64,000 nucleotides of DNA from Stenotrophomonas rhizophila (GTDB lineage Bacteria; Pseudomonadota; Gammaproteobacteria; Xanthomonadales; Xanthomonadaceae), in the NCBI RefSeq assembly GCF_000661955.1, contig NZ_CP007597.1, forward strand, positions 4,573,728-4,637,727, read 5' to 3'. The translations under genes were made by a program, and so were the position numbers. The notes under the pieces are model-generated. The model made no database searches and had not been told where the DNA came from. It was given only the letters and a program-made list of their open reading frames with translations. Below are positions 36,501 through 46,981 of the stretch, in pieces. Position 1 is the stretch's first letter. Each line of letters begins with the position of its first letter.

Positions 36501-39500
36501 CCGCTCCCGACCTGCTTCATGACCCCTACCTGGCGCTGCCGCTGGACGGCGTGCGCCTGATCGAGGCCAGTGCCGGCACCGGCAAGACCTTCACCCTGGC
36601 CACCCTGTTCACCCGGCTGGTGGTGGAAAAAGGCTGGCGCATCGGCCAGATCCTGGCGGTGACCTTCACCGACGCGGCCACCCAGGAACTGCGCAAGCGC
36701 ATCCGCGAACGCCTGGCCCTGGCCGCGCAGCTGGTGGAACGCGCGCCGAGCGAGGATGACAGCCCGGAGGTGGTGCTGACCCGCTGGATCCTGCAGCGCC
36801 AGCTGGCGTTGGGCGAGGAAACCCCGGCCGCGCTGGCGCGCCGGCTGCAGACCGCCGCCGATGAAATCGACCTGGCCTCCATCTTCACCATCCATGGCTT
36901 CTGCACCCGGGTGCTGCGCGAGCATGCGCTGGAAAGCGGCCACACCTTCGACCCGCCCGCGCTGCTGCCCAGCGAACGCGCGCTGCACGACGAACTGGCC
37001 GCCGACCTGTGGCGGGTCCACGCCAACGATGCGGCCACCGTCGATGCGCTGACCCGCCTGTGGTCGTCGCCGGAGGCGCTGGCCGGCGACCTGGCCACGC
37101 TGATCAAGCCGTTGCCGTTGTTGCCGCCGGTGCCCGCTGTGGAGAACGAGGATCCGCGCCCGGCGCATGCGCTGGCCGCGCGCCAGTTCGCCGAGGCCTA
37201 CCGCCAGCACGGCGATACTTTCATGGGCGAGGTCTGTGCCGCGGTCGATAGCAAGGTGCTCAATGGCACCAGCTACAAGCTGGCCTGGCTGGAGCCGCTG
37301 AGCGTGCAGCTGCACCGCTGGGCGGGCGCGGACGATCCAGGCGCGCCGCTGGACGCCGACCCGGAGCGGTTGCGCCGGCTGACCCCCGAAGAACTCAGCG
37401 CGCGCACCAACAAGGCGCACGCCGGCAAGGCGCCGCACTCGCCGCTGCAGCACGCGCTGGCGCTGTACCTGGCTGCCACCGATGCGCTGGCGCAGTGGCA
37501 GCGCGGCCAGGCCATCGCCTTCCTGCACGCCCTGCGCGACCAGGCCCGTGCACGCCTGGCCGAGCTCAAGCGGATCGGCCGCGTACAGACCTATGACGAC
37601 CTGATCGATGGCGTTGCCGACGCGCTCGACGGGCCGCATCGCGCCGTGCTGGTGCAACAGCTGCGCGCGCAGTACGCGATCGCGCTGGTGGACGAATTCC
37701 AGGACACCGATGACCGCCAGTGGAGCATCTTCCAGCGCGTGTTCGGCGATTCGGAGGAAACCCGCGCGGCAGGCCTGGCCCCGGCCCTGTTCCTGATCGG
37801 CGACCCGAAGCAGGCCATTTACGGGTTCCGCGGCGGCGACATCCACACTTACCTCAAGGCCAAGCACCAGGCCGATCCCGCGCCGCCGCTGGACCGCAAC
37901 TTCCGCTCCCGACCGGCCGTGCTGCAGGCCATCCAGGCGCTGTATGCCAACGCCGGCGACACCGCCTTCCTGGAAGCAGACATCCGCTTCGAGCCGGTGC
38001 ACCCGGGCAGCACCCGGCTGGATACCGACTTCCTGCGCGACGGCACGCCGGCGCCCGGCCTGACCCTGCGCCTGCTGGACAACCCCGAGGGCGGCGCGCT
38101 CAAGGCCGATGCCTCGCGGCAACAGGCCAGCGATGCCTGCGTGGCGGCCATCCACCAGTTGCTCAGCGAGGCCCGCCAGGGCCGCGCGCTGCTGCGCGGG
38201 CAGCCGTTGCAGCCCGGCGACATCGCCGTGCTGGTGCGCTCGCACAAGGAAGCCACGCGCATCCAGCAGGCGTTGAGCGCGGTGGGCATTCCGGCTGTCG
38301 CCGCCGGCAAGCAGAGCCTGTATGCCACGGCCGAGGCGCAGGACCTGCGCGTGCTGTTGCTGGCCCTGCTGCAGCCGGCCGACGAAGGCCGCCTGCGCGC
38401 GGCGTTGTCCACCGTGCTGCTGGGCGAAGATGCCGCCGCCATCGATGCGCTGGAACGCGAGGGCGACGCACAGCGCAGCTTTCAGGTTCGCCTGCTGCTG
38501 TGGCGCGAACGCTGGCAGCGCGGTGGTCCGTTCGCGGTGATCGCCGACCTGTGCGCCGAGCACGCCGAGCGCCTGCTCGGCCTGATCGACGGCGAACGCC
38601 GCCTCACCAACTACCTGCAGCTGGGCGAACTGCTGCAGCAGGCCGCCGCGCAGACGCTGGGCATGCACGGCCTGCTGGACTGGTTGCAGGTGCAGATGGC
38701 CCACGCCGACCAGAATGACGAGGCGCAGCTGCTGCGGCTGGAGTCGGACGCACGCCGGGTGCAGATCATCACCCTGCACAAGAGCAAGGGCCTGGAGTAT
38801 CCGCTGGTGTTCCTGCCGTTCGTGGGCATCGGCGGCAGCGCGCCCAATACCGACACCCAGTGCACCGTGCACGCCAACGGCCGCCGCGAGCTGCACTGGA
38901 AGCTGGACAAGGACGAGGCCTGGAGCGCGGCCAGCACGCGCAGCGCGCAGGAACAGGAGGCCGAAGACGCGCGCCTGTTGTACGTCGGCCTGACCCGCGC
39001 CGAGCACGCGCTGTGGATCGCCGCAGGCGATCTGGCCGGCGCCGCGAAAACCCGGCTGGCCCCGATGCTGTCCGACCTGGAGGCGCTGCGCGCGCATCCG
39101 GACATTGCCGTGATCCAGGCCGCGCTGGAACCGCGCCCGGCGCAGCTGGCCAGCGAACGCGACGGCGACCTGCCAGCGGTGCGCGCGCTGACCCGGCGCA
39201 TCCCGCACGACTGGTGGGTGTACAGCTTCACCCAGCTGGCGCATGCCGATGCCGGCCACGACACCGATGCGGCCGCCACCGAAGTGCCGGCGCCCGCCGC
39301 CGACGAACCCAGCGGCGAGGATCTCACCCTGGACACCACGCAGGCTGTGCCGCTCCGCGACGACGAGGTCGACCCCCGCTTCATGGGCAGCCGCTTCGGC
39401 AACGTGCTGCACGACGCGCTGGAGAACACCGACTTCGCGCGCTGGGCGCACTGGCAGGCCGGGCAACCGGCGCCGGATGACGAGGCGGACGTGCTGCGCA

Positions 39501-40150
39501 CCTCGCTGGGCGAGGAAGGCTATGCCGACGAAGACCTCGACGATGGCGTGGCGGTGCTGACCGCCCTGGTCGGCCAGACCCTGACCGTGCCGCTGCCGGA
39601 AGGCGGCGCGCTGCACGATCTGCCGGCTACCGACCGGCGGGCGGAGATCGAGTTCCACTTCGCCATGCAGCCCACCGCCGTGCCGCTGCTGCTCGACCTG
39701 CTGCACGCGCATGGGCTGGTCCGCGAACGGCGCGGCTTCGGCACGCGGCGCAAGCTGGAGGGCCTGATGACCGGCAAGATCGATCTCACCTACGTGCGCG
39801 GCGATCGCTGGTACGTGCTCGACTACAAATCCAACCGGCTGCCCGGCTACGACCCGGTGCGGCTGCAGGGCGCCATGCAACACAGCGAATACGACCTGCA
39901 GGCGTTGATCTACACGGTGGCACTGCACCGCTGGCTGCGCTTCCGCCTGGGCGCACAGTACGACTACGCGCGCGACATGGGCGGCATCCGCTACCTGTTC
40001 TGCCGTGGCCTGGATGCCTCGCGCGCCGACAGCCCCGGCGTGTATGCGCACCGCTTCGACCCGGTCCTGGTGGATGCACTGGATGCCTTGTTCGCCGGCG
40101 GCGAGCACGCCCAGGCGCGCATGGCGGCCCGCGCGCGGGGTGAAGCATGA
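36497..40150 (+). CDS. recB: Exodeoxyribonuclease V subunit beta (RecB)
   Basis: RecB is the 3'-5' helicase and nuclease subunit of RecBCD. The 1217-residue product has Walker A EASAGTGKTFTLATLF (about residues 24-33), helicase motif II VDEFQDTD, motif III LIGDPKQAIYGFRGGDIHTY, motif VI ARLLYVGLTRAEHALW, and a C-terminal RecB nuclease domain with GLMTGKIDLTYVRGD and VLDYKSNRL, which carry the catalytic Asp and Lys. All active motifs are present. It overlaps recC and recD by four bases on each side. Confidence 0.97.
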   Translation: MTAPDLLHDPYLALPLDGVRLIEASAGTGKTFTLATLFTRLVVEKGWRIGQILAVTFTDAATQELRKRIRERLALAAQLVERAPSEDDSPEVVLTRWILQRQLALGEETPAALARRLQTAADEIDLASIFTIHGFCTRVLREHALESGHTFDPPALLPSERALHDELAADLWRVHANDAATVDALTRLWSSPEALAGDLATLIKPLPLLPPVPAVENEDPRPAHALAARQFAEAYRQHGDTFMGEVCAAVDSKVLNGTSYKLAWLEPLSVQLHRWAGADDPGAPLDADPERLRRLTPEELSARTNKAHAGKAPHSPLQHALALYLAATDALAQWQRGQAIAFLHALRDQARARLAELKRIGRVQTYDDLIDGVADALDGPHRAVLVQQLRAQYAIALVDEFQDTDDRQWSIFQRVFGDSEETRAAGLAPALFLIGDPKQAIYGFRGGDIHTYLKAKHQADPAPPLDRNFRSRPAVLQAIQALYANAGDTAFLEADIRFEPVHPGSTRLDTDFLRDGTPAPGLTLRLLDNPEGGALKADASRQQASDACVAAIHQLLSEARQGRALLRGQPLQPGDIAVLVRSHKEATRIQQALSAVGIPAVAAGKQSLYATAEAQDLRVLLLALLQPADEGRLRAALSTVLLGEDAAAIDALEREGDAQRSFQVRLLLWRERWQRGGPFAVIADLCAEHAERLLGLIDGERRLTNYLQLGELLQQAAAQTLGMHGLLDWLQVQMAHADQNDEAQLLRLESDARRVQIITLHKSKGLEYPLVFLPFVGIGGSAPNTDTQCTVHANGRRELHWKLDKDEAWSAASTRSAQEQEAEDARLLYVGLTRAEHALWIAAGDLAGAAKTRLAPMLSDLEALRAHPDIAVIQAALEPRPAQLASERDGDLPAVRALTRRIPHDWWVYSFTQLAHADAGHDTDAAATEVPAPAADEPSGEDLTLDTTQAVPLRDDEVDPRFMGSRFGNVLHDALENTDFARWAHWQAGQPAPDDEADVLRTSLGEEGYADEDLDDGVAVLTALVGQTLTVPLPEGGALHDLPATDRRAEIEFHFAMQPTAVPLLLDLLHAHGLVRERRGFGTRRKLEGLMTGKIDLTYVRGDRWYVLDYKSNRLPGYDPVRLQGAMQHSEYDLQALIYTVALHRWLRFRLGAQYDYARDMGGIRYLFCRGLDASRADSPGVYAHRFDPVLVDALDALFAGGEHAQARMAARARGEA

Positions 40151-42060
40151 GCCTGCTGACGACACTGAAGAACAGCGGTGCGCTGCGCACCCTCGACCAC
40201 GCGCTGGCGCAGAGCCTGCGCCGGTTGCGCCCGGACACGCCCGATACGGTGCTGGCCGCGGCCGCGCTGGCCTCGCTGGCCGTGTCGCAGGGGCATGCCG
40301 GGCTGGACCTGCGCCAGCCGCAGCGGTTGGTCGAGATGGACACCCCCTGGCCTGACGCCGACACCTGGCGGGATCAGCTGCAGGCCTCGCCGTGGGTGGA
40401 CGTACCCGACACCGACAGCGCCCCGGCGACCGACGTCCCGCTGGTACTGGAAAACGGCCTGCTCTACCTGCGCCGCTACCGCGAGTACGAGCGCCGCCTG
40501 GCCGAGGGCCTGCAGCGCATCGCCACGCATGCATCGGGGCAGGCCGATCCAGCGGCGCTGGCAACGCTGTTCGCGCAGCTGTTCCCGCAGGCGCGCGAAG
40601 GCATCGACCACCAGGCGCGCGCGGCGGGCGTGGCACTGCGCCATCCGCTGGTGCTGGTCACCGGCGGGCCGGGCACCGGCAAGACCACCACCATCGCGCG
40701 GCTGTTGGTGCTGCTGGCGGCCCAGGCCGTGCAGGCCGACCAGCCGTTGCCGCGGGTGGCGCTGGCCGCGCCTACCGGCCGCGCCGCCGAACGCATGGCC
40801 GAAAGCCTGCGCCTGGCCGTGCAGCGGCTGCGCCTGCTCGGCATTGCCCCCGCGCTGTGCGACGCCATGCCCAGCACCGGGACCACCCTGCACCGGCTGC
40901 TCGGGGTGATCCCCGATTCGCCGCGCTTCCGTCACCACGGCGACAACCCGTTGCCGTTCGACGTGGTGGTGGTGGACGAAGCGTCGATGATCGACCTGCC
41001 GCTGATGACCAAGCTGGTGGAAGCGATCGCCGCCGGCACCCGGCTGGTGTTGCTGGGCGACCCGGACCAGTTGCCGTCGGTGGAAGCGGGCGATGTGCTC
41101 AGTGCGATCCTGCGTGCCAGCGGCGATGGCCTGGGCACCCAGGCCGACGATCACGCCGCGCTGCACACGCTGCTGGCCCCGGCCGCCCTGCAGCCGCTGG
41201 CGGCGTCCACGCGGTTCGGTGGTCGAAGGGTGCAGCTGCAGCGCGGCTATCGCCAGACCGATGCGTTGGACCTGGCACCGCTGGCGCATGCCGTGCGCGA
41301 AGGCGACCCTGCCACCGCACTGGCCCTGCTGCGGGGCGGCCAGCTGGCCGGCGTGCACTTCCACGAAGACCAGGTCGACCCGTTCCAGCAGCACCGCGAC
41401 CACCTGCTGTCGCACTGGCGCGGGCTCGGCGATGCCGTCGACCCGGGCCAGGCATTGGCCAACGCCGGTCGCATCCGCCTGCTCACCGCCGTGCGCGAAG
41501 GTCCGCAGGGCGCGCGCGGGCTCAACGCACGCATCGAAGCGCTGCTGGCCGGCGTGCCACGCGCGGGCATGGCCCCGGGCTACTTCCACGGACGGTTGCT
41601 GCTGGTCACCGAGAACAGCTACCGCCACCGCCTGTTCAACGGCGACATCGGCATCTGCCTGGCCGACCGCCACGGTGCGGTCACCGCCTGGTTCCCCGGC
41701 GACACGCCCGATCAACCCCGCGGCTTCCACCCGGGCGCGTTGCCCGCGCACGAAAGCGCATTCGCGATGACCGTGCACAAGGCGCAGGGGTCTGAATTCG
41801 ACGAGGTCTGGCTGCAGCTGCCGTGGCGCGACAACCGGGTGCTGTCGCGCGAGCTGCTCTATACCGGCATGACCCGCGCACGCCAGTCACTGCATGTGCT
41901 GGGCAGCGCGCCGGTACTGGAAGCCGCATTGAAGCGGCATGCCAGCCGCGTGTCCGGGCTGGCGACGCGGCTGGCGGGCAACACGGCTGCATCCGGTGAT
42001 GCAGCCGTGGCCGAACCTGCGGTGCAGGCGCCGACGCCGGCCCAGGGCCAGCTGTTCTAG
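40147..42060 (+). CDS. recD: Exodeoxyribonuclease V subunit alpha (RecD)
   Basis: RecD is the 5'-3' helicase of RecBCD. The 637-residue product has Walker A VTGGPGTGKTTTIARLL (about residues 171-183), VVVVDEASMIDLPLM, LLGDPDQLPSVEAGDVLS, and a C-terminal AFAMTVHKAQGSEFDEVWLQ UvrD-like motif. It is the last gene of the recC-recB-recD operon. The order differs from E. coli, where ptrA lies between recC and recB. Confidence 0.96.
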   Translation: MSLLTTLKNSGALRTLDHALAQSLRRLRPDTPDTVLAAAALASLAVSQGHAGLDLRQPQRLVEMDTPWPDADTWRDQLQASPWVDVPDTDSAPATDVPLVLENGLLYLRRYREYERRLAEGLQRIATHASGQADPAALATLFAQLFPQAREGIDHQARAAGVALRHPLVLVTGGPGTGKTTTIARLLVLLAAQAVQADQPLPRVALAAPTGRAAERMAESLRLAVQRLRLLGIAPALCDAMPSTGTTLHRLLGVIPDSPRFRHHGDNPLPFDVVVVDEASMIDLPLMTKLVEAIAAGTRLVLLGDPDQLPSVEAGDVLSAILRASGDGLGTQADDHAALHTLLAPAALQPLAASTRFGGRRVQLQRGYRQTDALDLAPLAHAVREGDPATALALLRGGQLAGVHFHEDQVDPFQQHRDHLLSHWRGLGDAVDPGQALANAGRIRLLTAVREGPQGARGLNARIEALLAGVPRAGMAPGYFHGRLLLVTENSYRHRLFNGDIGICLADRHGAVTAWFPGDTPDQPRGFHPGALPAHESAFAMTVHKAQGSEFDEVWLQLPWRDNRVLSRELLYTGMTRARQSLHVLGSAPVLEAALKRHASRVSGLATRLAGNTAASGDAAVAEPAVQAPTPAQGQLF

Positions 42061-42073
42061 CGCCGCGCCGGGC

Positions 42074-42469
42074 TTACTCGGGAACTACCACGGTGCCGTC
42101 GGGGAACACGATGGCGCCGTCGCCGCTGGCGTCGAAGAAGCCCACCTGGTGGGCATTGGCCAGTACCTGCACCAGGCCATGCGCGTTCTCGGCCACCGAA
42201 TCGGCGAACGAGGCATAGATCACGTGCTGGCCGACGCTGTAGTCGGTCACTTCGGGACGGTCATCTTCGTCATCGGCCAGCGGGCCGTTCATCGGCGGGA
42301 AGTGCTCGACGATGGCGGCGAACCAGGCCTGCAGCGCCGGCACCGACACGGCCGGGTCATCGTACTCGTGCTTCTCGCTCCACTCGGTCTGCGCGTCGTA
42401 CCACTCCAGGAAGGCCGCCGCATCGCGCGGGGCCACGGCCGGGTCGAACACCATCATGTCGTAACTCAT
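42074..42469 (-). CDS. Conserved hypothetical protein
   Basis: The 131-residue acidic product begins MSYDMMVFDPAVAPRDAAAF and includes WYDAQTEWSEKHEYDDPAV, HFPPMNGPLADDED and DYSVGQHVIYASFADSVAEN. I have the impression that similar proteins occur in Pseudomonas and actinobacteria without an assigned function. There is no signal peptide or membrane segment. It converges on recD with 13 bases between the stops and has its own start about 85 bases from the FUSC gene end. Confidence 0.8.
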   Translation of the reverse strand: MSYDMMVFDPAVAPRDAAAFLEWYDAQTEWSEKHEYDDPAVSVPALQAWFAAIVEHFPPMNGPLADDEDDRPEVTDYSVGQHVIYASFADSVAENAHGLVQVLANAHQVGFFDASGDGAIVFPDGTVVVPE

Positions 42470-42553
42470 CCAGGATCACCTTTTTCAATGCAGAAATGCA
42501 GGGGTCAGGATAGCGTTGATCGGCGCGGGCTGGCGCGCCCGCACCCGGCCGGT

Positions 42554-44602
42554 TCAGCGCGGCGCGGGCAGGCCGGGCTGTGCGGCAGCGGGGCTGTCCA
42601 CCACCGGCGCGTCCGGGAACAGCGCAAAACGCAGTCCCATCACGCCCATCAGCGCCTCATCGCGGGCCTTGCCGGCGTCCACGGTCTGCACCCGCCGCAG
42701 CGAGGCCTCCAGCTTGGCCTGCAACCCGGCCGGGGCCGGCAGCGGCCGGCGCTGGGCCACCTGCGCGCGGTAGTGCGCGGCCACCTCGTCCAGGATCGCC
42801 TCGATCGCCGCCACGCTGGTCGGCGGCAGCCCATGCCGGGCGCGCCGCAGCTGCAGGATGTTCAGCCCGATGCGCGCTTCGGTGAGCATGTCCACCGAGG
42901 CGATGTCGCTGCCTTCGGGGGTGGCCGCCAGCCGCGGCGCCAGCAGGCCCAGCAGGTCCAGCATGCGCGCGGCGAACTGCTGGCGGTCCTGCTGGCCACG
43001 GCCCTGCGCGGCGTCGGCCAGCGTGGTCCAGCCTTGGCGGACCAGCCGGCGCGCGGTCCATTCGGCGCCCACCGAGCGGAACAGCCGGGTCATCACCACC
43101 GCAAACCCGATTCCGATGAACATCGCCACCGAGGAATTGATGAAGCTCTGGATGTTGGCGTTGTAGGTGTTCTGCACGTTCAGCAGCGCCACCAGGTTGA
43201 CCATCAGCGGCAGCCCGATCAACGCGTTCTTCGGCGTGTGCAGCAGCAGTCCCACCGGCAGGAACACCACCGCCAGCACCAGCGCCAGGCTGCCGAAGTC
43301 GTGCACGGCGGGGAACACGCCGAACAGGTACACGCCGGCCACCACGCTGGCCACGATGGCCCACAGCAGGAAGGACAGCATGCTCGGCGCCGGATCGTCC
43401 TGCGCGGCGAAGAACGCGGCGGCCACCGCGGCCATCATCGCGCCGTTGCCACCGCCTTCCCAGCCGAGCGTGATCCACAGCGCGCAGTACGTCATCAGCG
43501 CCACCCCGGCGCTGGCCGCCGAGAACAGCGCCATGCCGTAATCCACGTGGCGGGCATCGGCGCTGCGCGTGGTGCGGATCCGGTAGTGGGCGGTATCGCG
43601 CGGCGCGTCGCCGTCCTCGATCGCCGCCTGCAGGGTGGTGCAGTCCTGCCACAGGTCCACCAGCTCTTCCAGCCGCAGCAGCAGCGTCACCAGCAGCAGG
43701 TGGTCCAGCTCGCCATCCACGGCCGGCTTAAGCGCCAGGATGCGCGCGCGCAGTGCGGCGTATTCAGTAGCCGTGGAGCGGCCGGGCGTGTCCAGCCACG
43801 CGGCAATGTCGGCCACCAGCGGTTCCAGCCCGGGCGGCAGCGCGCGTCCGCCCGCGCGCAGGGCGCCCAGCCGGTCAGCAATGGACGACAGCACCGGCAG
43901 CATCAGCAGCATGCGTTCGCGCAGCCGCTGCATCGACACCGCCGCACCGGCATGGCGCGGGTCGTCGCGGCGCAGGAATTCGATCAGTGCCTCGAACTGC
44001 ACCAGGTCGGCCGCCAGCCGGTTGCGCGGGGCGTGCGCCTGGCCACGCAGCAGGATCTGCCGGCACCACTGCGCCGCATCGCCCATCCAGTTGCCGATCC
44101 GCGCACGCAGCATCGGCTGCACCGAGGTCGGGAAGAACAGCGAGGCGAACAGCACCGCCACCACCGTGCCCAGGATGATCTCCTCGCTGCGTGCCACCAC
44201 CGTATCGAAGATGGTGTCCGGCGAGGTCACCGCCGGGAAGCCGATGAACGCGGTGGTGTAACCGGCCAGCAGGAACGCGTAGCCGCGCGGGCCACGGTTG
44301 AGCAGGGCGATGAACAGGCAGGCCGACAACCACAGCGACATCGCCGCGCTGAGCAGGAACGGGGTTTCCACCAGGTGCGGCAGCATCCACAGCGTGGCCG
44401 CCCCGGCGATGATCGTGCCCAGGATGCGGTACACGCCCTTGGCGCGGGTGGGGCCCAGCATTGGCTGGGTCACGATGTACACGGTGGCCATCGCCCAGTA
44501 CGGGCGCGACAGGTTGCCGGCCAGGCCGATGTACAGCGCGGCCAGTGCGGCCAGGAAGGTCTTGACCGAAAACAGCCACGCCTGGCGGTCCAGCAGCAAC
44601 AT
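42554..44602 (-). CDS. FUSC-family inner-membrane protein (fusaric acid / aromatic acid exporter type)
   Basis: The 682-residue product has two sets of membrane helices, at about residues 10-170 and 375-530, separated and followed by cytoplasmic helical domains. It begins MLLLDRQAWLFSVKTFLAAL and contains RPYWAMATVYIVTQPMLGPTRAKG and the YRILGTIIAG motif of the FUSC/AaeB family. Such proteins export aromatic acids such as fusaric or p-hydroxybenzoic acid. It is the last gene of an operon with DUF1656, HlyD and outer-membrane factor genes and a MarR regulator. The substrate is inferred only from family. Confidence 0.93.
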   Translation of the reverse strand: MLLLDRQAWLFSVKTFLAALAALYIGLAGNLSRPYWAMATVYIVTQPMLGPTRAKGVYRILGTIIAGAATLWMLPHLVETPFLLSAAMSLWLSACLFIALLNRGPRGYAFLLAGYTTAFIGFPAVTSPDTIFDTVVARSEEIILGTVVAVLFASLFFPTSVQPMLRARIGNWMGDAAQWCRQILLRGQAHAPRNRLAADLVQFEALIEFLRRDDPRHAGAAVSMQRLRERMLLMLPVLSSIADRLGALRAGGRALPPGLEPLVADIAAWLDTPGRSTATEYAALRARILALKPAVDGELDHLLLVTLLLRLEELVDLWQDCTTLQAAIEDGDAPRDTAHYRIRTTRSADARHVDYGMALFSAASAGVALMTYCALWITLGWEGGGNGAMMAAVAAAFFAAQDDPAPSMLSFLLWAIVASVVAGVYLFGVFPAVHDFGSLALVLAVVFLPVGLLLHTPKNALIGLPLMVNLVALLNVQNTYNANIQSFINSSVAMFIGIGFAVVMTRLFRSVGAEWTARRLVRQGWTTLADAAQGRGQQDRQQFAARMLDLLGLLAPRLAATPEGSDIASVDMLTEARIGLNILQLRRARHGLPPTSVAAIEAILDEVAAHYRAQVAQRRPLPAPAGLQAKLEASLRRVQTVDAGKARDEALMGVMGLRFALFPDAPVVDSPAAAQPGLPAPR

Positions 44603-44606
44603 GGGG

Positions 44607-46064
44607 TTACCTCGTGGCCGTGCGCGGGGCCACGGCGTCGGCATTCCAGCCGCCGCCGAGCGCCAGGAACAGCTGGATCTGGTCGCGCGATACCTGCGCC
44701 TGCGCGTCGGCCAGGGTGGCATCGGCCGACACCAGCGTGCGGTCGGCATCCAGGCTGGACAGGTACGGGGTGCGCCCGCCCTGGTACAGGCGGCGGTTCT
44801 GGCTGGCCGCCAGCGCGGCCTGCTGCTGGGCCAGCTGCAGCGACTGCAACCGCTGCAGGTCCTGCGCATAGCGGCTCAGCGCGGTCTGGGTTTCGCGCAG
44901 CGCCTGCAGCACGCTGTGGTCGAACTCGGCCAGCGCCGCGTCGGCCCCGGCCTCGGTGGCGTGGATGCGCGCATGCGTGCCCGAGGACGGCAGCGTCCAG
45001 GAGATCAGCGGGCCGATCGACCACTGCTGGGTCAGCGGCTGGCCGAAATCCTCAAGCAGGCCGGCCGCGCCGACCGACGCCCCCAGGCGGATGTCCGGGT
45101 ACAGCTCGGCGGTGGCCACGCCGATGCGCGCGGTGGCGGCGGCCAGCCGGCGTTCGGCTTGGCGCACGTCCGGGCGGCGTGCCAGCAGCGCACGGCCATC
45201 GCCCACCGGCAGCGGCTGGGCCAGGGTCGGCGCCTGGCTGCAGTCGGCCACGCCGTCGGGCAGGTGCCCCGGCGTGCGGCCGAGCAGGGCGGCCAGCTGG
45301 TATTCGGCGGCCTGGCGGTGCGCATGCAGCGGCGGCAGCGCGGCCTGCAGCATCGCCACCTGGGCGTTGGCGCGGGCCAGCTCCGGCGGGGTGCCACGGC
45401 CGGCGTTGATCAACCGCTGGGTCACCTCGCGGCTGCGCTGCTGCAGCTGCAGCGAGTGTTCGGCCACGTGCAGCTCATGGTTGGCGTGGCAGATCTCCAC
45501 GTAGCTGCCGGCCACCTGGGCCACCAGCGACACGCGGGCCAGGTCGAGCGCAGCGGCCACGCTTTGTTCGTCGGCGTGCGCGGCCTCGGAGGCGCGCTTG
45601 AGCTTGCCGAACAGGTCGAACTGGTAGGACACCGCGAACTTGCCGTCGGCCAGGTTGATCGGCGGCAGTTCGTGTTCAAGCAGGAACGACTCGGCCGACA
45701 GCTGCGCGCGGCTCACCCCGGCGTCGGCCTCGTACTCGAAGCCACCGGCGTCCAGCGCCTGTTCGTAGACCGCGGCGGCGCGGCGCAGGTTGGCATCGGC
45801 CACCTTCAGTTCCACGTTGTCGCGCAGCGCCTGCTGCACCAGAGCGTTGAGGGTGTCGTCCTGGTACAGCTCCCACCAGCGCGCGGGCAGTTCGGCGCCG
45901 GCGGCCACCTGCGGGTTGCCGGTGTCGATGAAGGCGGCATTGGCCTCCGGCCGCTGGAACGCCGACCCTGCAGGCACGGCGTAGTCCGGGCCCACGGTCG
46001 TGCACGCCGCCAGCGTGGTCAGCGCCAGCCCCAGTGCGATGCGGTGCAGGGCAGGGCGGCTCAC
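44607..46064 (-). CDS. RND/MFS-type outer-membrane efflux lipoprotein (NodT family)
   Basis: The 485-residue product has a lipoprotein signal peptide with TTLAAC and two outer-membrane efflux protein repeats: ARWWELYQDDTLNALVQQAL, then DLFGKLKRASEAAHAD, and later VGDGRALLARRPDVRQAERR and LYPDIRLGASVGAAG. It would form the TolC-like channel for the FUSC pump. The start is a GTG at 46064 that overlaps the HlyD stop (GTGA). It lies 4 bases upstream of the FUSC gene. Confidence 0.94.
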   Translation of the reverse strand: MSRPALHRIALGLALTTLAACTTVGPDYAVPAGSAFQRPEANAAFIDTGNPQVAAGAELPARWWELYQDDTLNALVQQALRDNVELKVADANLRRAAAVYEQALDAGGFEYEADAGVSRAQLSAESFLLEHELPPINLADGKFAVSYQFDLFGKLKRASEAAHADEQSVAAALDLARVSLVAQVAGSYVEICHANHELHVAEHSLQLQQRSREVTQRLINAGRGTPPELARANAQVAMLQAALPPLHAHRQAAEYQLAALLGRTPGHLPDGVADCSQAPTLAQPLPVGDGRALLARRPDVRQAERRLAAATARIGVATAELYPDIRLGASVGAAGLLEDFGQPLTQQWSIGPLISWTLPSSGTHARIHATEAGADAALAEFDHSVLQALRETQTALSRYAQDLQRLQSLQLAQQQAALAASQNRRLYQGGRTPYLSSLDADRTLVSADATLADAQAQVSRDQIQLFLALGGGWNADAVAPRTATR

Positions 46065-46981
46065 AACGCCGCCTGTGCCGGTCGTGCCGGCGTCGGCTGG
46101 GCCGCATCGGGCTGGATGGTGACGGTGGCGGTGCGCCCGGCAATCAGGTTCACGCCGGCCGGGAGGTGGTCGATATGGATGCGCACCGGGATGCGCTGGG
46201 CCAACCGCACCCAGTCGAAGGCCGGGGTCACGTTGGGCAGCAGGCTGCTGCCTTCGCTGCGGTAGCGGTCCTCGATGCCGGCGGCGATGCTCTGCACGTG
46301 GCCCTGCAGCGGCTGCGCCTCGCCCATCAGGCGGATGTCCACCTTCTGCCCGGCATGCACGCCGCGCAGGCGGGTTTCCTCGAAATAGCCATCGACCCGG
46401 AACGAGCCGGTATCGAGCACCGCGATGACCGGGCGCCCGGCCGTGACGTAGTCGCCGACGCGCACGGTGCGGTCGTTGACGTGGCCATCGCTGGGGCTGC
46501 GCACTTCGGTGCGGGCCAGGTTGAGCTTGGCCAGGTCCACGGCAGCCTGCGCGGTGGCCATCGAGGCCTGCGCGGCCTGCAGCTTGGCCCGGCGCACTTC
46601 GGCGTCCTCGGCGGCCACCAGGTCGGACAGGCTGCGGTCGCGGGCGATTTCGCGGCGCAGCTGCTCCAGCGTGGCGCGGCGTTCGCCCAGTGCGGCCTGG
46701 GCCTGCTCGAGCGCGATCTGGTAACGGGCGCGGTCCACCACGAACAGCACCTGCCCGCGCGTGACCGGCTGGTTGTCGGCCACCTTCACCGCCTCCACCA
46801 GCCCGGACACGTCCGGCGCCACCTGCACCACGTCGGCGCTGACGTGCGCATCGCGCGTCCACGGCTCGTCCATGTAGTACGCCCACAGGTGGCGCAGCAC
46901 CAGCACGGCGGCGAGCACCGCCACGACGGTCAACACGACCGGGAATGTCTGCTTGAGGATCTTGTTCACGATTGCATCCAA
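46061..46981 (-). CDS. HlyD-family membrane fusion (adaptor) protein
   Basis: The 306-residue product has an N-terminal membrane anchor (FPVVLTVVAVLAAVLVL), a biotinyl-lipoyl-like half (DVSGLVEAVKVADNQPVTRG), a helical hairpin, and the second half (RSPSDGHVNDRTVRVGDYVT). It resembles AaeA and EmrA adaptors, which link an inner-membrane pump to an outer-membrane channel. It overlaps the DUF1656 gene by 16 bases and the outer-membrane factor gene by 4, so the genes are translationally coupled. Confidence 0.95.
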   Translation of the reverse strand: MDAIVNKILKQTFPVVLTVVAVLAAVLVLRHLWAYYMDEPWTRDAHVSADVVQVAPDVSGLVEAVKVADNQPVTRGQVLFVVDRARYQIALEQAQAALGERRATLEQLRREIARDRSLSDLVAAEDAEVRRAKLQAAQASMATAQAAVDLAKLNLARTEVRSPSDGHVNDRTVRVGDYVTAGRPVIAVLDTGSFRVDGYFEETRLRGVHAGQKVDIRLMGEAQPLQGHVQSIAAGIEDRYRSEGSSLLPNVTPAFDWVRLAQRIPVRIHIDHLPAGVNLIAGRTATVTIQPDAAQPTPARPAQAAL